A DNA stretch of 64,000 nt from Escarpia spicata. Taxonomy: Eukaryota; Annelida; Polychaeta; Sabellida; Siboglinidae. Location of the stretch: NCBI GenBank assembly GCA_963995525.1, contig OZ023213.1, forward strand, positions 46,793,660 through 46,857,659, given 5' to 3'. Below, piece after piece: positions 1 to 11,639 of this stretch. The translations under genes were made by a program, and so were the position numbers. The notes below the pieces were generated by a model. The model was not told where the DNA came from and ran no database searches. It worked only from the letters and a program-made list of their open reading frames with translations. Each line of letters starts with the position of its first letter. The stretch's first letter is position 1.

Positions 1-1146
1 ACACGTCGACGAGATGACAGGCAAAATACACTGCAGTGGATCTCTGCACAGTGCGATATCAGAAGTAATAACAAACTAAATACGGCACTTAGTGCCGTTT
101 GTAACATTGGCCGTTGACCTATCCGACCCCACACGATCACTACTACTATCCGCGACGGATTATTCCCCCTCTGATCGGCAAGGTGTTGTACACGTTTCCC
201 GACATACCTGCGCCTCAGCTGGCGCCACATGGGACGCCGAGTGGCGTCGCTTCAGGCGCCACTCTTGTTTGCCGCTCTACAGCACATGGACTTCGGGATA
301 GGTCTAGGCACATAGGTAAATGACGCGAGATGAAAGGCGTTACGTACAAGGACTGGATTTGATGACAGACCATGGAGACCCACTCGCCGCACAGGATCAG
401 TCGTCAGTCAGGCAATGTCACAATGCGAACAATGTTACGCTTCTGTTTTAATAAAAACTATACACTTTGATATTTGTTTTGTTACTAACCTGCAGTAGTA
501 TTTTTTGTAAAATCCTACAATTTTGTTCTCGAGAAAAACAACATGGAAGATGTCTCCCGACATTTCCGCCCAAACAAACCGGGTCACGTGTTCGAGCACA
601 CAGGGATCCTTCCATCATTGACACATGCATATGCTGAAAACTAACCACTAGAAACGTAACCTTGCGCATAGCAAATGAGTCGGTAGTTTGCAAATATGCT
701 TTTTATCTGCCCATAAACATTGCCTCAAGCCTCAAAGTGCAAGAATCCTTGAAAGTGAGAACCGTCGCATAGTCATTGACACTTTATTGGTCAACCCGGA
801 AGTGAAACGATGATCTATTTATTTATTCTATTATATATCCTACCTTTGCGTCGTTGTAGGTTACCCGATATCAGCTACTAATCTCGCGAGAACCAGTGGT
901 CTCGCGACAGCTCATATTGAGGACGGCGATGATGACGTTACTGAAATGTTGAGCTATCGATTCAGTAACTTCACAAATTTCGTCGTATTGATACTGAATT
1001 ACTAATGACCCAAACAGAAACCTTGAGTTTCCGTCTGGGCCGTACCTGGACAATAGAAATGTGTTCTCTTTCGGTCCAGTGATTGCAGTCATGTAGACCC
1101 TACAATTGTTACTGATCTCCGCCCGTCGTCTTTGCGTAGGGAGCAG
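1..1146. other. No gene seen
   Basis: GC-rich to about 330, with short open frames that lack a start or an acceptor; AT-rich afterwards. A distal exon of gene 1 could lie here but cannot be shown. Confidence 0.5.
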
Positions 1147-1888
1147 TTCCCCTCTCCCTCTCCTCACCCCTCTTCCCTCTGCGTCTCACTCTCCCTATCC
1201 CTCTTTTCTCTCCCACTCCCTCCCTTTCTCCCTCTCTCCACCTCTCTCTCCCCCTTCCCTCTCCCCCTCTCCCTCTCCCCCTCTCCCTCCCCATCTCCCT
1301 CACCCTTTCCCTCCCCCTCTCCCCCCCACTCCCTCTCCCTCTCCCTCTCCCTCTCCCTCTCCCTATCCCTCTCCCTCTCCCTCTCCCTCTCCCTCTCCCT
1401 CTCCCTCTCCCTCTCCCTCTCCCTCTCCCTCCACCCCCCTGTCACTCTCCCTCCCCTGTCACTCTCCCTTCCCATCTCACTCTCCCTCCCCCTTCCCGCT
1501 CCCTTTCCCCCTCTCCCTCTCCTTCACCCTCTACCTCTCCCTCCCCCTATCCCTCTCCCTCCCTCTTTCCCTTTCCCTATCCATCTCCCTCCCCCTTTCC
1601 CTCTCCCTTTCCCTCTACGTCTCCCTCCCCCTTTCTTTCTCCCTCCCCCTTTCCTTCTCCTTCTCCCTCTCCCTTCCTTTTCCTTCTCCCTCCCACTCTC
1701 CATTTCCCTCCCCTTTCCCTCCCTCCCCCTTTCCCTTTCCCTTTCCATCCCCCTCTCCCTCTCCCTCTCCCTCTCCCTCTCCCTCTCCCTCTCCCTCTCC
1801 CTCTCCCTCTCCCTCTCCCTCTCCCTCTCCCTCTCGCTCTCCCTCTCCCTCTATATCTCCCCCTCTCCCTCTCTTTCTCTTCTATTTT
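1147..1888. repeat. Pyrimidine tract of (CCCTCT)n type, 740 bases
   Basis: Nearly uninterrupted C/T on the plus strand, mainly CTCCCT repeats, with two pure cores (1330-1430 and 1750-1850). Long reading frames here are only repeat translation. Confidence 0.95.
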
Positions 1889-2554
1889 CATTGCAACGGG
1901 CGAATGTTTTACACAGTCGTCATTCATAGTGTCGTACTGAGCAGCTATTTTAAGGTAGTTTTATAGTTTGCAATAGAAACATATGTCACTTGCTCAAACA
2001 GGTAAACGACATTTAGTGCCTCTGTCCACCCACATTTATCAAGTGACTCTGATTGTCGGGTCAGCATACACCGTTGACCTCGACTAATGTAGTATCAACA
2101 GACGACCTTGACCCGTGTCGTGACCCCTGACCGTAGCTGTTTACCTGGAAGGCCGGCGAGAACCATAGCGCAATTTGCAGTTTGCCACCTGATAACGACC
2201 TAATGTGTTAAGACTCGGCCTCAGCCCAGCGCGATGACTGACGGCGAAGTCTTGTGGTAGCGTAAACACCGACCGCCACCGGCCCGTGGAATGCATGGTG
2301 TTCGGTGGTGGCAGTCGACCTGTACAGATTCAGTAGGAGCGTTCAGTCCTAGACTATCCCTAGTGCCCCGCGGGCGGGCGGACGGGCTGGCGGGCCGGCC
2401 GGACGGACGGACAGACAGACAGACGATCATACATACATCATGTATCTCTGGCTATATGTTTCCCTCCTTTTCTCCTTCCTTTTCTCCCTCCTTCCATCCC
2501 TCCCTCCCTCCTCACACCATCCCTTCCATTCCTCCCTCTCTCCCGCCCTCCATC

Positions 2555-2557
<3 letters not shown>

Positions 2558-2618
<61 letters not shown>
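2558..2618. repeat. (TA)n microsatellite
   Basis: Uninterrupted alternating TA over 61 bases, flanked by CCTT-rich pyrimidine sequence. Confidence 0.95.
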
Positions 2619-2619
<1 letters not shown>

Positions 2620-2696
2620 GCTCACTCACCATTCCTTCCTTCACCTTTCATCCTTACTCCCTTCCACCTTCCTTCATGCCCCCTCTCTGCCTTCCA

Positions 2697-2741
2697 ATGT
2701 CTCGCAGTCTGTCTTTCCCCGAAGCACATTCACCTTGCCAG
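2697..2741 (+). CDS. Candidate start-codon exon of gene 1
   Basis: ATG at 2697 opens 15 codons (MSRSLSFPEAHSPCQ) that end with CAG before a possible donor gtgatg. That is phase 0, as exon A needs. The donor is ordinary and the stretch is short, so this is only a candidate. An RNA read joining 2741 to 5508 would settle it. Confidence 0.2.
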
Positions 2742-2864
2742 GTGATGTCCGTCAACCCAGTTTGCTGGGAGTGTCCCGGATACCTTAGGGTTGTCGTGGA
2801 CGGGGCAGCTGTGTCCCAGACGGCGGAATCCTTCGGCGAGACGGCCGGACCACCAAATGCATGG

Positions 2865-3125
2865 CCCGTAAATGTTGTTTGAAGGTTATATTATTTGTTG
2901 GCTACAACCCATGAATATTATTTGAACTTTCTAATACGCAAATGTTGTCTTCAGTAACAGCCTAAGTGTTGTCTGCAGGTTCCATGATGTAAAAAATGTC
3001 TGGACGTCATTACCCATAAATGTTGTTTGCCGATTACAGTCAGTAAATATTGTTGGTGGTTCATCAATCTATGTTATCTCCGTACCCATTATCTTCAAGT
3101 TAGAGCCCGTAAATATCTTCTGGCG
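2865..3125. repeat. Decayed minisatellite, about 30-bp unit
   Basis: The words cccgtaaatgttgtttg and similar recur about eight times with strong divergence (ggcccgtaaatg, acccatgaatatt, acgcaaatgttgtc, acccataaatgttg). Confidence 0.5.
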
Positions 3126-3130
3126 GTCAC

Positions 3131-4930
3131 GTGTCGTCGAGAAAAACATTTGTCACATTCATAGTGTCTGCCGGCGCCCGCACATGCATTAATAATGTGC
3201 ATAACATTCATGGCACTTTGCATTTTCGAATGACATTAGCCTACATTGGGACACAGGAGAACCGTCATCTAGGGCCTACAGGTGTCGCGCGATGTGACAG
3301 CGACATTGTCATGGTGACTGGACGACACGGGACCAACCATCGGGGGTGGACAGTCGCCAAACTCGGACAATAGACCTCTCGGTATCTTCTACCGGAACTA
3401 GTGCTGTTTCAATGACTGCGAGATTGCATTCACAATGCAACGAATTCGGTCTGCACTCCGCGGCATGTTTATCTATACAATCCGTACCCCGGGGTGCGTA
3501 ATGTAAGCGTGTCAGTCGCGCGAAGTATTCAGCTGTGAGTAAAATCGAACCAGACGAGTGGAAAATGAACGCCTTCTGGAAAAATGGTCATGTTGTAGTA
3601 GGAGGTAAACGCAGAGGATCGGGAGTTGGTTGTAACTGTCATAGACATAACTATGGAAATTAGTAAATGAATTGTAAAGGTCTATCTTTGCATAAAAGTA
3701 TATAATGGATATGTTAAATCAAAAGCACTTGTTAAATATCAGATAAAGGACTGATTAAAAGTTATAAATGATTCAAGTTAAGGTTCTTGAGAAGATAAGA
3801 AAGCCAGCTGTGAATGTGGTATGCAGTAACTATCCGCTGTACTTAAGTGTGTCAATAATATTGTCGTTTGTAACATTAAATAAGTAAACAAATAACTTAT
3901 TGAGGCTAACTAATACATAAGGCCCAGTGGTGGGCGTTTTGCCCCATTCGTGAGGCAAAACGCCACTATTTAGAACCTCCGTAAAACGGCTGTGACTTTT
4001 TCTGTGACATTGGACATTACAAATCTTAACAGTTAGTATCTAGTTGTGATTATGAACTAGGCGATGCTTCCAATACGTCAATTACAGCCAAAGGATTTAC
4101 ACAGGAAACGGTTTCCCGAAGAAATTGGCCTTATGTCCTAACCTACTCTAGGCCAATTTATTCTGTATATCAGTGGCTTATTAGTTAACAAAGAACCTTG
4201 GCGACAAGTGACGGGGGCATCTTCCTTGTTCATTTTCTTGAAAATAAAGTTGTACTTTTCAAAAGAAAGCTCCGCCGTTTGTCGCTTACAAAGAACTGTG
4301 TGCACAGGTTTCATAAAACAAGAACTGTTGGTTTATGTATAGTTAGAAATAGCATGAGAGATGTTTGGCAGTGGTTCCCACAGGGAAATGATCAGTGTTT
4401 TGTATAGTCACTTCCCTTGCTCCCTGCGGGCCTTTGTATGTTTCCCATCACGCAGTCCGTTGGAATAATTCCAGAGAGGCAGTTTGCCAAGCATCTCGCC
4501 TTCCCAGGTCAATTACATACTCGTCTATAACACATCCCACCCGCAAAATTTCGCAAAACTAAACACATGTATTTGGTGAATACCCGAAGGTGGTTCCGGG
4601 TAGGGCCGAGTGCATCACCGACAGAGTGCGAGACGACGGATTATGTCGACAACTCACTCCTCGCGGCAATCTATCACGAATGACTCCACGCGAATCGACT
4701 TTTTAAACCTCCGTTATAGATCCCAGAAACGTATGGTTCTAAACAGTCTCGTTTCCATAGCAACAAGCTGCATCCAATCTTCGGGCAGCAGGACGCAACC
4801 GAGTGTAGCGTAATAAAATCAGTTTTTTACGTTGTTTACATTAACTGTACCATAAACGCTGATCTCTTCGTGGACGAATGCATAAATATCTAGAGTAATG
4901 GATATGTTATTCACGCAAATGCTGCGTGTC
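3131..4930. other. No gene seen upstream of gene 1 exon A
   Basis: Single-copy DNA with only short frames. Apart from the promoter-like site near 3508 nothing stands out. Confidence 0.5.
3508..3534 (+). promoter_or_regulatory. Possible promoter and 5' leader splice donor
   Basis: A TATA-like word (tatctatacaatcc, about 3470-3483) lies roughly 30 bases before GTCAGTCGCG, and a strong donor consensus gtgagt follows at 3535. This could be a non-coding first exon, but it lies downstream of the candidate start exon at 2697, so at most one of the two would serve gene 1 in this simple form. Confidence 0.15.
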
Positions 4931-4934
4931 GTAC

Positions 4935-5386
4935 GTTAGCCGACATGCATTGCGACGTATGTTGTCCATCATGCATTGAGTCGTTGGTTACCTGTCATAC
5001 ACTGTTTTGTAAGTCATGCGTCACACATTGTGTCGTTTGTCACCCGTCATGCGTTGCGTCGTAAGTCACCCGTCATGTATTGCGTCGTAAGTCATCCGTC
5101 ATGCATTGCGTCGTAAGTCACCCGTCATGCATTGCGTCGTAAGTCACCCGTCATGCTTTGAGTCGTAAGACACCAGTCATGCTTTGCGTCGTAAGTCATC
5201 CGTCATGCATAGCGTCGTAAGTCACCCGTCATGCATTGTGTCGTAAGTCACCCGTCATGCATTGCGCCGTAAGTCACCCGTCATGCATTGCGCCGTAAGT
5301 AACCCGTCATGCATTGCGTCGTAAGTCATCCGTCATGCATCGCGTCGTAAGTCACCTGTCATGCATTGGATCGTAAGTCACCCTTC
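4935..5386. repeat. 26-bp tandem array upstream of gene 1 exon A
   Basis: Unit near cccgtcatgcattgcgtcg followed by taagtca; about 17 copies, most regular between 5040 and 5386. It ends 120 bases before exon A. Confidence 0.9.
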
Positions 5387-5507
5387 ACAAAGCGTCATTC
5401 TCAAGCTAGAAGCCGCATGTACACTGGCATTACAGCCGTAGAAACACCCGTTGGCTGGTGCGAACATGTCACACGCGTTGTCATGATGTCCACTTGTTTC
5501 ACTGCAG

Positions 5508-5648
5508 GCGGTGTTCCGTAAGATTCTGTCGGCGGCGAAGAGCAAACGCAAGTCTGGCAACATCCAGTACGAGACAGAGGAGGCGAGTGGCACATCGGCC
5601 ACAGATTTCGAGTGTGAGGAGTTTGAACGACGCAAACACGAGTGGCAG
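5508..5648 (+). CDS. Gene 1 exon A (linker before first alpha-crystallin domain)
   Basis: Acceptor ttcactgcag precedes GCG at 5508, and CAG is followed by donor gtacaa at 5649. The 47 codons are phase 0 at both ends and rich in Lys, Arg and Glu. The ending HEWQ joined to DELETM of exon B gives a charged helix like the one before the first domain of gene 2. Confidence 0.8.
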
Positions 5649-8600
5649 GTACAATAAAATATACTGTATTTTCGTTTATTTCATATGATCGCCGTCTTGC
5701 TTTTGTTATTTTTTTTTAATAAACACAATAGCATTAACTTCCATCAGTATGAAAACTTATAAAAATACGTTTTGATCATGTGTTACCTCATTTTATGTGC
5801 GAAATTATATTTGATATTAAAAGCATTTTTATATATTTATGGCGGCTGCCTTGGTTGTACTCAAATGGCCGATATCTTGTAAACTGTACTTTTTAGTCCT
5901 TTGAGCCGAAGGTCCAACGGACTTATGCCATCACTCTGCGTCCGCCGTGCGCCGTGCGCCGTCCGGCGTGCGCCGTTAGCTGCCATATCTTAGAAACCGT
6001 TCAACACCGCCACTATGCACGAGAAATCTGTATTTGATTGAATCATTCTAAGGGCCCCCAAAACTGGTAATTATTCACATTTTGTCTATTTTTCAAAAGC
6101 TCTTTAGTAACTTTTTCTCTAATTTTGCATATACATTAAATGTGGTAGTGCCACTATACGTAAGAAATCTGTATTTGATTGAATCATTCTAAGGGCACCC
6201 CAGGGGTCCCCAAAGTGCAAAATTGTTACACTATCTAGTGATGAGGTTTTGAGAAGGGCCCTAGAGACCACCCTTAACAGTAGATTTTGTGTATTGTGCC
6301 AGAAACAGAACCTGGCTCCTTTCGGCCGAAGGTCCAACGGACTTATGCCATCACTCTGCGTCCGCCGTGCGCCGTTAGCTGCCATATCTCAGAAACCGTT
6401 CAGCAACGTTTTCTCTAATTTTGCATAGACGTATCTTAGGGTACTGCCATTATGCACGATAAATCTGTATTTGATTGAATCATTCTAAGGGCCCCCAAGG
6501 TCCCCCGAAACTGGTAATTTTTCACATTTTGCCAATTTTTTCTAAAAACCCTTCAGTAATTGTTTCTATAATTTAGCATAGATGTATCTTAGGGTTTTAT
6601 TGAATCATTCTAAGGGCACCCCAGGGCCCCCTAATGCAAAATGTCCCTGCTATTTCCCTACTGCTGCCTCCTGCTATTTATAACTGGATAGTGGACTTTG
6701 CCCTGATCAATATGGTGGCCGAGTGGAGCGGCCAGCTGTAAACCTGTGTATTGGGCTTGCCTTGGCTCACTGTCTGTCATTGTCCCAGCGTCAAACTGAA
6801 TGTGTCCATGTGGGCTGTAACTATCATGTGTAATGTGAATCCCTACGGCACTGGCTAAACCTGAGAAACTTTAAAACAACAGTAGACATACTAATCAATG
6901 CAATGTAACGATATGATCTAGGATTAAAATAAAATAACTACTAAGCTACTGTTTTAAGTCAAAATGCACACCTTGCATATGTACCTTGTGAGCAAATAAA
7001 GTTTTATCATAGTTTATATCTTTCTTCTTTCCATTCTGGGGGAAAGGGGCAAAATGAGAACAGAAAATGTGTGCACATTTTCTTAAACAACCTTTAGCTG
7101 TGCTACATGTGAGATTGCAGCTCAGCAACTCTCCTGCAAGGTTTTTACAACCACTGGAAATCGGCCTAAATAGCAGAATATTGGGATCAAATTCTACAGT
7201 ATTTTTTAAAACACATTAACTAATATATACAATCTTCACGAAACGGTCTACTCGAATATTTTATTTCCAGGTGTATCTTCACTGGCATGCATATAGTCTC
7301 CACTAAACATGTCGACATTTTACTTTCATCATAACCCTTAATGATCTGTAACTATGATTCACCAAAAACAATTTCATTAATAATTACAAACTCACAATAT
7401 AGTCCAAAGGCCTTCAGGCCCTCTTGGCTCATTAAAAAAAACCCGGCGGCATTGGATTCCCCGTGTACGAGAACATACAACAATACATTTTACTCATGTC
7501 TCCATCTTATCGGATTGCTACAATATGAACACTAATTGAATATAAATGAAAAAAAAATACTTTGGTAGCCATCTTGGAGTAGCTGGAGACGATGAGCGAG
7601 TTCCTGGCATCTTGTTAAAGCTGGATATATATTGTTAAATAGTGTTAAATGTTGTTAATTAATATTAAATCTCGTTAAACCCGTGCCGTGTGACCGCAGG
7701 AGGAGCTGAGAACGATGATAGCGTTCTTGGCAATCTTGCTAAATATGGTTAAACCTAGTTAGGTCTTGTCAAATCAGGTCAAATCTCGTTAAATATTGTT
7801 AAATAATGTTAAATCGTGTTAAATCGCGGTTAGACCCGTGCCGTGTTGCGGCAGGAGGAGCTGGAGACGATGAACGTGTTTCTTGTGATCTTGTTAAATC
7901 TTGTTACATATTGTGAAATGTTGTTAATTAACGTTAAATCTTGTTAAGATTGTTAAACCATGTTGCCACAGGGTGTGCTAGAGACAATGAACGAGTTCCT
8001 GGCAATCTTGTTAAATCGTTTTACAACTCGTTAAATCCGTGTCGTGTTGCCCAGGACGAGCTGGAGACGATGAGCGAGTTCTTGGTGATCAAATCGGCGC
8101 AGGAGCAACGCGAGGAAGGTGTGGAACAGCCCGTCGACACGGCCTACATCGGCGAGCGCGACGGCATGCCCGTCCTCAAGGCAGTCTTCGACGTGCACCA
8201 CTTCCACACGGACGACATCGAACTGTGCGTCGAGGACAACCAACTGTCGCTGGAGGCCGTCAACACAGAGGTGACTTACTTACTTAGACGTACTTCATCC
8301 TGTACTTTTCAGGAGATCGGGTGACGAGGTTCCTCCATCTGGTACGGTCATTTTCGATTCCTTTGGCCTCATTCCATGTGACTCCCATTTCTGCCAAGTC
8401 TTGCGTTAGGTCTTAACCGGCCTTCCTCTTTTCCTGTTACCACCTTCCATCGCTACATATGCAGGTTTTTCCTTCGGTACACGTAATACATACATAGCTA
8501 ATATCCTTTTCTTGTACTTGACGATGTCATGCCGTCTCTCCAGACCTCCCTCCTCATCACTTCTTCATTTATGATGTGCTCTTTCCATGATATGCCCAAT

Positions 8601-10205
8601 ATGAGCCGAAGAATCGCCTGGTGGAAGATGTCCCATTTTTCTATATCCTCACCGTATTCTTCCACGCCTCACAGCTGTATGTCGCTGTTTGTATAACAAT
8701 TGACATGTAAAGATGTAACGATATAGTCTTTCGGATGGTCGTACTGGGCCATATAGGAAGTCTTTGGAAAACTGCTGAGGCCTTGCCTAACCTCTCTCGC
8801 ACATCTGCAAAGAGGTGATAGTATCTTAAAAATGAACAGACCATTGACCGACTACGTGAACCATTGTGTTATGGGACTCTAAATGGGTTACCCATTGTGC
8901 ACTGCGGGGGAAAGGCAGCTAAAGTGTGTTCAATTTGAAACTCCCATCCCACCGGCCCCTCCGCCCCACCCAGGGAAGTTAACAAACTAAAGAAATACGA
9001 ACCTCTCCTGTGGGTCAGTCAGCACTCTTAGATCTGAGTGGCCACGTAGACAGACGGAGACCCAAACAATGTTTTATGATACAGATTACTACTTGTTTTC
9101 ATGCAAAGCAGAATTTACAGACATTAAACCAGAGAGATGCAACTTAAACACTGCAATTCGTAGAAAAAGAAGGCGGTGTCGTTTGTGTGCGTAGTACACT
9201 AATTCTGAGTATACCGTCATTCGCTGTTGTTCTCAAGTTCCAATACAATAATTTAGTAATATTCTAAACGATTTTCCTTAATTAGCATAACACCTACCTT
9301 GTTGTGAAAGTCAACAGTTTGTATTTAAACGTAACTTTGCACACATTTGTTGACCATATACTGAGTGTATTTAGTAGTAACAGAACCTCGGTTGGTTCAT
9401 CATTGTAGGCTATCCACTCAATATAATGTTCGCATTTCGACTTTTCATGTTCGAACATGCGCGATTAGCGCACTTACCTAGGACACAGGACACAATAAAG
9501 GTGAGGTGAGGACGTGACCAGCGAGCTCACCTCGGCGCAAAATCATAACAGGATTTTGCTGAGTATATATAATCATAACCGCGCCCAGTTAACTGTATTA
9601 ACTTTTCTGTAACCCAACAGACAATAACGTTATTGTATTGTATTTAAATAGGCCCTGATAGATGATAGTTTCAAACAAATGACAATACAATTCACGATGT
9701 GTTTCTGATGCAGGTCCGTGAGGATAAAATGTATCGAAAAAAGATCATCCGGAAGCTGAACCTGCCCGAATTTGTCGACCCTAAAATGATGCGCTGTGAA
9801 ATGTCCGAACAGGGCATTGTCACAGTAGAGATGCCGTTTCATTTACCGCCTGTCAGGAAGCCGGCAGGACCGAACGTATATCCCATTGTGACTGACGTCG
9901 ACGGCCGACGTAAGATTTCTCTCGCATTCTCCATCGGTCTTGACTTCGCGAGTGACAACATTTCTGTCGACACGGACGGGCAAAGGTTGAGCATCCGGGC
10001 AACGCGCGCCGCCATCTCTGACAAGTACGGCGAAGTGACGCCGGATCGTGACCTGAAGAAAGAGTTCAACTTGCCAGATTATATCCAGGTAGAAAATGTA
10101 AGTCACAAGTTCGTGGACGGTAAACTGACCATCGACGTGTTTTTGAAGGAAGAGAAGGAAATATGTGAAGAAACGAAGGAAGACAAATCATCGTTGTCGT
10201 CTTGA
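5508..10205 (+). CDS. Gene 1: small heat-shock protein with two alpha-crystallin domains (5' exon uncertain)
   Basis: Three exons (5508-5648, 8055-8270, 9714-10205) join in phase 0 at GT-AG borders and give 282 residues ending at a stop at 10203-10205. Residues 1-47 are a charged linker ending in EFERRKHEWQ. The first alpha-crystallin domain runs from about residue 80 (GMPVLKAVFDV) to 160 (GIVTVEMPF) and is split by intron 2. The second runs from about 187 (RRKISLAFSI) to 268 (GKLTIDVFL). The last residues are acidic and serine-rich, and no C-terminal IxI motif is visible. Proteins with two such domains are known in flatworms and other lophotrochozoans; the family are ATP-independent holdase chaperones of the cytosol. 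Exon A has no methionine, so at least one upstream coding exon is missing from this model. Gene 2 downstream on the same strand is a paralogue. The family call is firm; a heat-induced role is inferred. Confidence 0.85.
5885..6645. repeat. Compound dispersed repeat, duplicated at about 418 bp
   Basis: gccgaaggtccaacggac plus gccgtgcgccgt occurs at about 5905 and 6323; tctgtatttgattgaatc occurs at about 6029, 6168 and 6466. It lies in gene 1 intron 1. Confidence 0.7.
7574..8054 (+). repeat. Four decoy copies of the exon B acceptor and first codons
   Basis: Copies at about 7574, 7700, 7855 and 7972 repeat an AG acceptor followed by GAGGAGCTGGAGACGATGA-like bases and the next 6-8 codons, then diverge into GTTAAAT-rich spacer. 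Spacing to the next copy is 126, 155, 117 and 83 bases. The fifth copy is the real exon at 8055. Confidence 0.8.
8055..8270 (+). CDS. Gene 1 exon B (first half of alpha-crystallin domain 1)
   Basis: Acceptor gttgcccag precedes GAC at 8055. Donor gtgact follows GAG at 8271. There are 72 codons, phase 0 at both ends. It encodes the helix DELETMSEFLV and the first strands of the domain (VLKAVFDVHHF, IELCVEDNQLSLEAV). Four imperfect copies of its first bases and acceptor lie directly upstream, and a LINE tail lies directly on its donor. Confidence 0.9.
8271..8845 (-). mobile_element. LINE (RTE-like) 3' fragment in gene 1 intron 2
   Basis: Minus-strand reading with frameshifts gives ERLGKASAVFQRLPIWPS, then YSCEAWKN, and near the 3' end DLTQDLAEMGVTWNEAKG and NDRTRWRNLV. 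These are the usual C-terminal stretches of endonuclease/reverse-transcriptase LINEs. The tail is (TAAG)3 and touches the splice donor at 8271. Confidence 0.7.
9714..10205 (+). CDS. Gene 1 exon C (rest of domain 1, domain 2, stop)
   Basis: Acceptor ttctgatgcag precedes GTC at 9714, and the exon is open to TGA at 10203-10205 (163 residues). It finishes domain 1 (KKIIRKLNLPEFVDPKMM, then GIVTVEMPF), carries a proline-rich hinge, and then holds all of domain 2 without an intron. Confidence 0.9.
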   Translation, partial: VREDKMYRKKIIRKLNLPEFVDPKMMRCEMSEQGIVTVEMPFHLPPVRKPAGPNVYPIVTDVDGRRKISLAFSIGLDFASDNISVDTDGQRLSIRATRAAISDKYGEVTPDRDLKKEFNLPDYIQVENVSHKFVDGKLTIDVFLKEEKEICEETKEDKSSLSS

Positions 10206-10285
10206 TACGATGTGTTTCGTTGTGGGACCAGGAACTGCCAGACATATTGTATGTTAGTGTCACTGACGACACAGACTTGTGCCAC

Positions 10286-10680
10286 ACCAGCACTACGTAT
10301 GGCTCTGCAAATGTTTTGTAACCAAGTCACCTGTGACACATAGACACTACATATTGGCTATGTAGATGTTTTGTAACCAAGTCACCTGCGACACATAGAC
10401 ACTACATATTGGCTATGTAGATGTTTTGTAATCAAGTCACCTGTGACACATAGACACTACATATTGGCTATGTAGATGTTTTGTAATCAAGTCACCTGTG
10501 ACACATAGACATTACATATTGGCTATGTAGATGTTTTGTAATCAAGTCACCTGTGACACATAGACACTACATATTGGCTATGTAGATGTTTTGTAATCAA
10601 GTCACCTGCGACACATAGACACTACATATTGGCTATGTTGATGTTTTGTAATCAACTCGCTTGTGACACATCGGCACTAC
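10286..10680. repeat. 55-bp tandem array just after gene 1
   Basis: Seven copies of a unit containing tagacactacatattggc and aagtcacctgtgacaca; inner copies are nearly identical and outer ones decayed. It begins 80 bases after the stop, so it is probably in the 3' UTR. Confidence 0.9.
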
Positions 10681-11338
10681 ACACCGACACCTAATCAAGG
10701 TGTGTCGTAATCAGGGTACACCTGCCACACTGCCACTGCGTACTGTCTCATTAGGGGTGTCATCATCATGCAACAGGTGACATACCACAGTGACACTGCT
10801 TCGTTTCGTGTGTCAATCCACGTAGGTGACATATCGACACTACATATTTAGTCACCAGATGTGCCGTAAATACGACTCAGGTAACGCGCGGACACCACAC
10901 GGTGTGTTTTCATGTGTGCCGTAAATACAACAGGTGATTCACCAGCCAGCCTGTTGCAGTAAGCATACGTGTGGCACGTAGGAGGGTAAACAGGCGTATT
11001 TTTATTTATTTCTGCTTTTTATTGTTTTTCACCACTTTTTAGCACTATCTTCTATGTAGGCCAACGACAATTCCTCGTGTCAACATTATTTAGGACCAAT
11101 ATTTGTCTTAATACTACCGCCATTTTGTAGCAGCCCTAAGTTATACGAGCGCGGGGAAACTATTTAATGTATGCATAACACATACCCAGAAATTTATTTT
11201 CGCAGTTGTAACGTTAGATCTATAACTTCGTAAGTGTTATTCTATTGTATGTATTCGTTAAACACGTAATTTTGTTGCCGGCACACATAGTTTGGTATGT
11301 AGCACGTCCTGAAACTGTTTTGAAGAGTTGACTTTCAC

Positions 11339-11344
11339 AAATAA
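11339..11344 (+). terminator. Possible poly(A) signal of gene 1
   Basis: AATAAA at about 11339-11344 is a canonical signal noticed 1.1 kb downstream of the gene 1 stop. If used, the 3' UTR would contain the 55-bp array at 10286-10680. Confidence 0.35.
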
Positions 11345-11440
11345 ACGTATCCAGTTTTGCACCTGCTTGAGTAAAACCAACTCATACCATATGCGTTATG
11401 CCGCATGTATGGACTGAATTAACTAACACGGACGCACAGG

Positions 11441-11639
<199 letters not shown>

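Noticed and set aside
92..323. Two overlapping 69-codon frames in GC-rich sequence at the window start
   Set aside because: One lacks a start and an acceptor; the other has only a weak acceptor and a stop before a usable donor. An exon cannot be shown.
4100..4125. TTCnnGAA words as heat-shock elements upstream of gene 1
   Set aside because: Single six-base matches are expected many times by chance in 64 kb, and no run of three correctly spaced units was seen.
5040..5386. Regular 26-bp repeat considered as a CRISPR-like array
   Set aside because: There are no unique spacers between repeats and the genome is that of an animal; it is a minisatellite.
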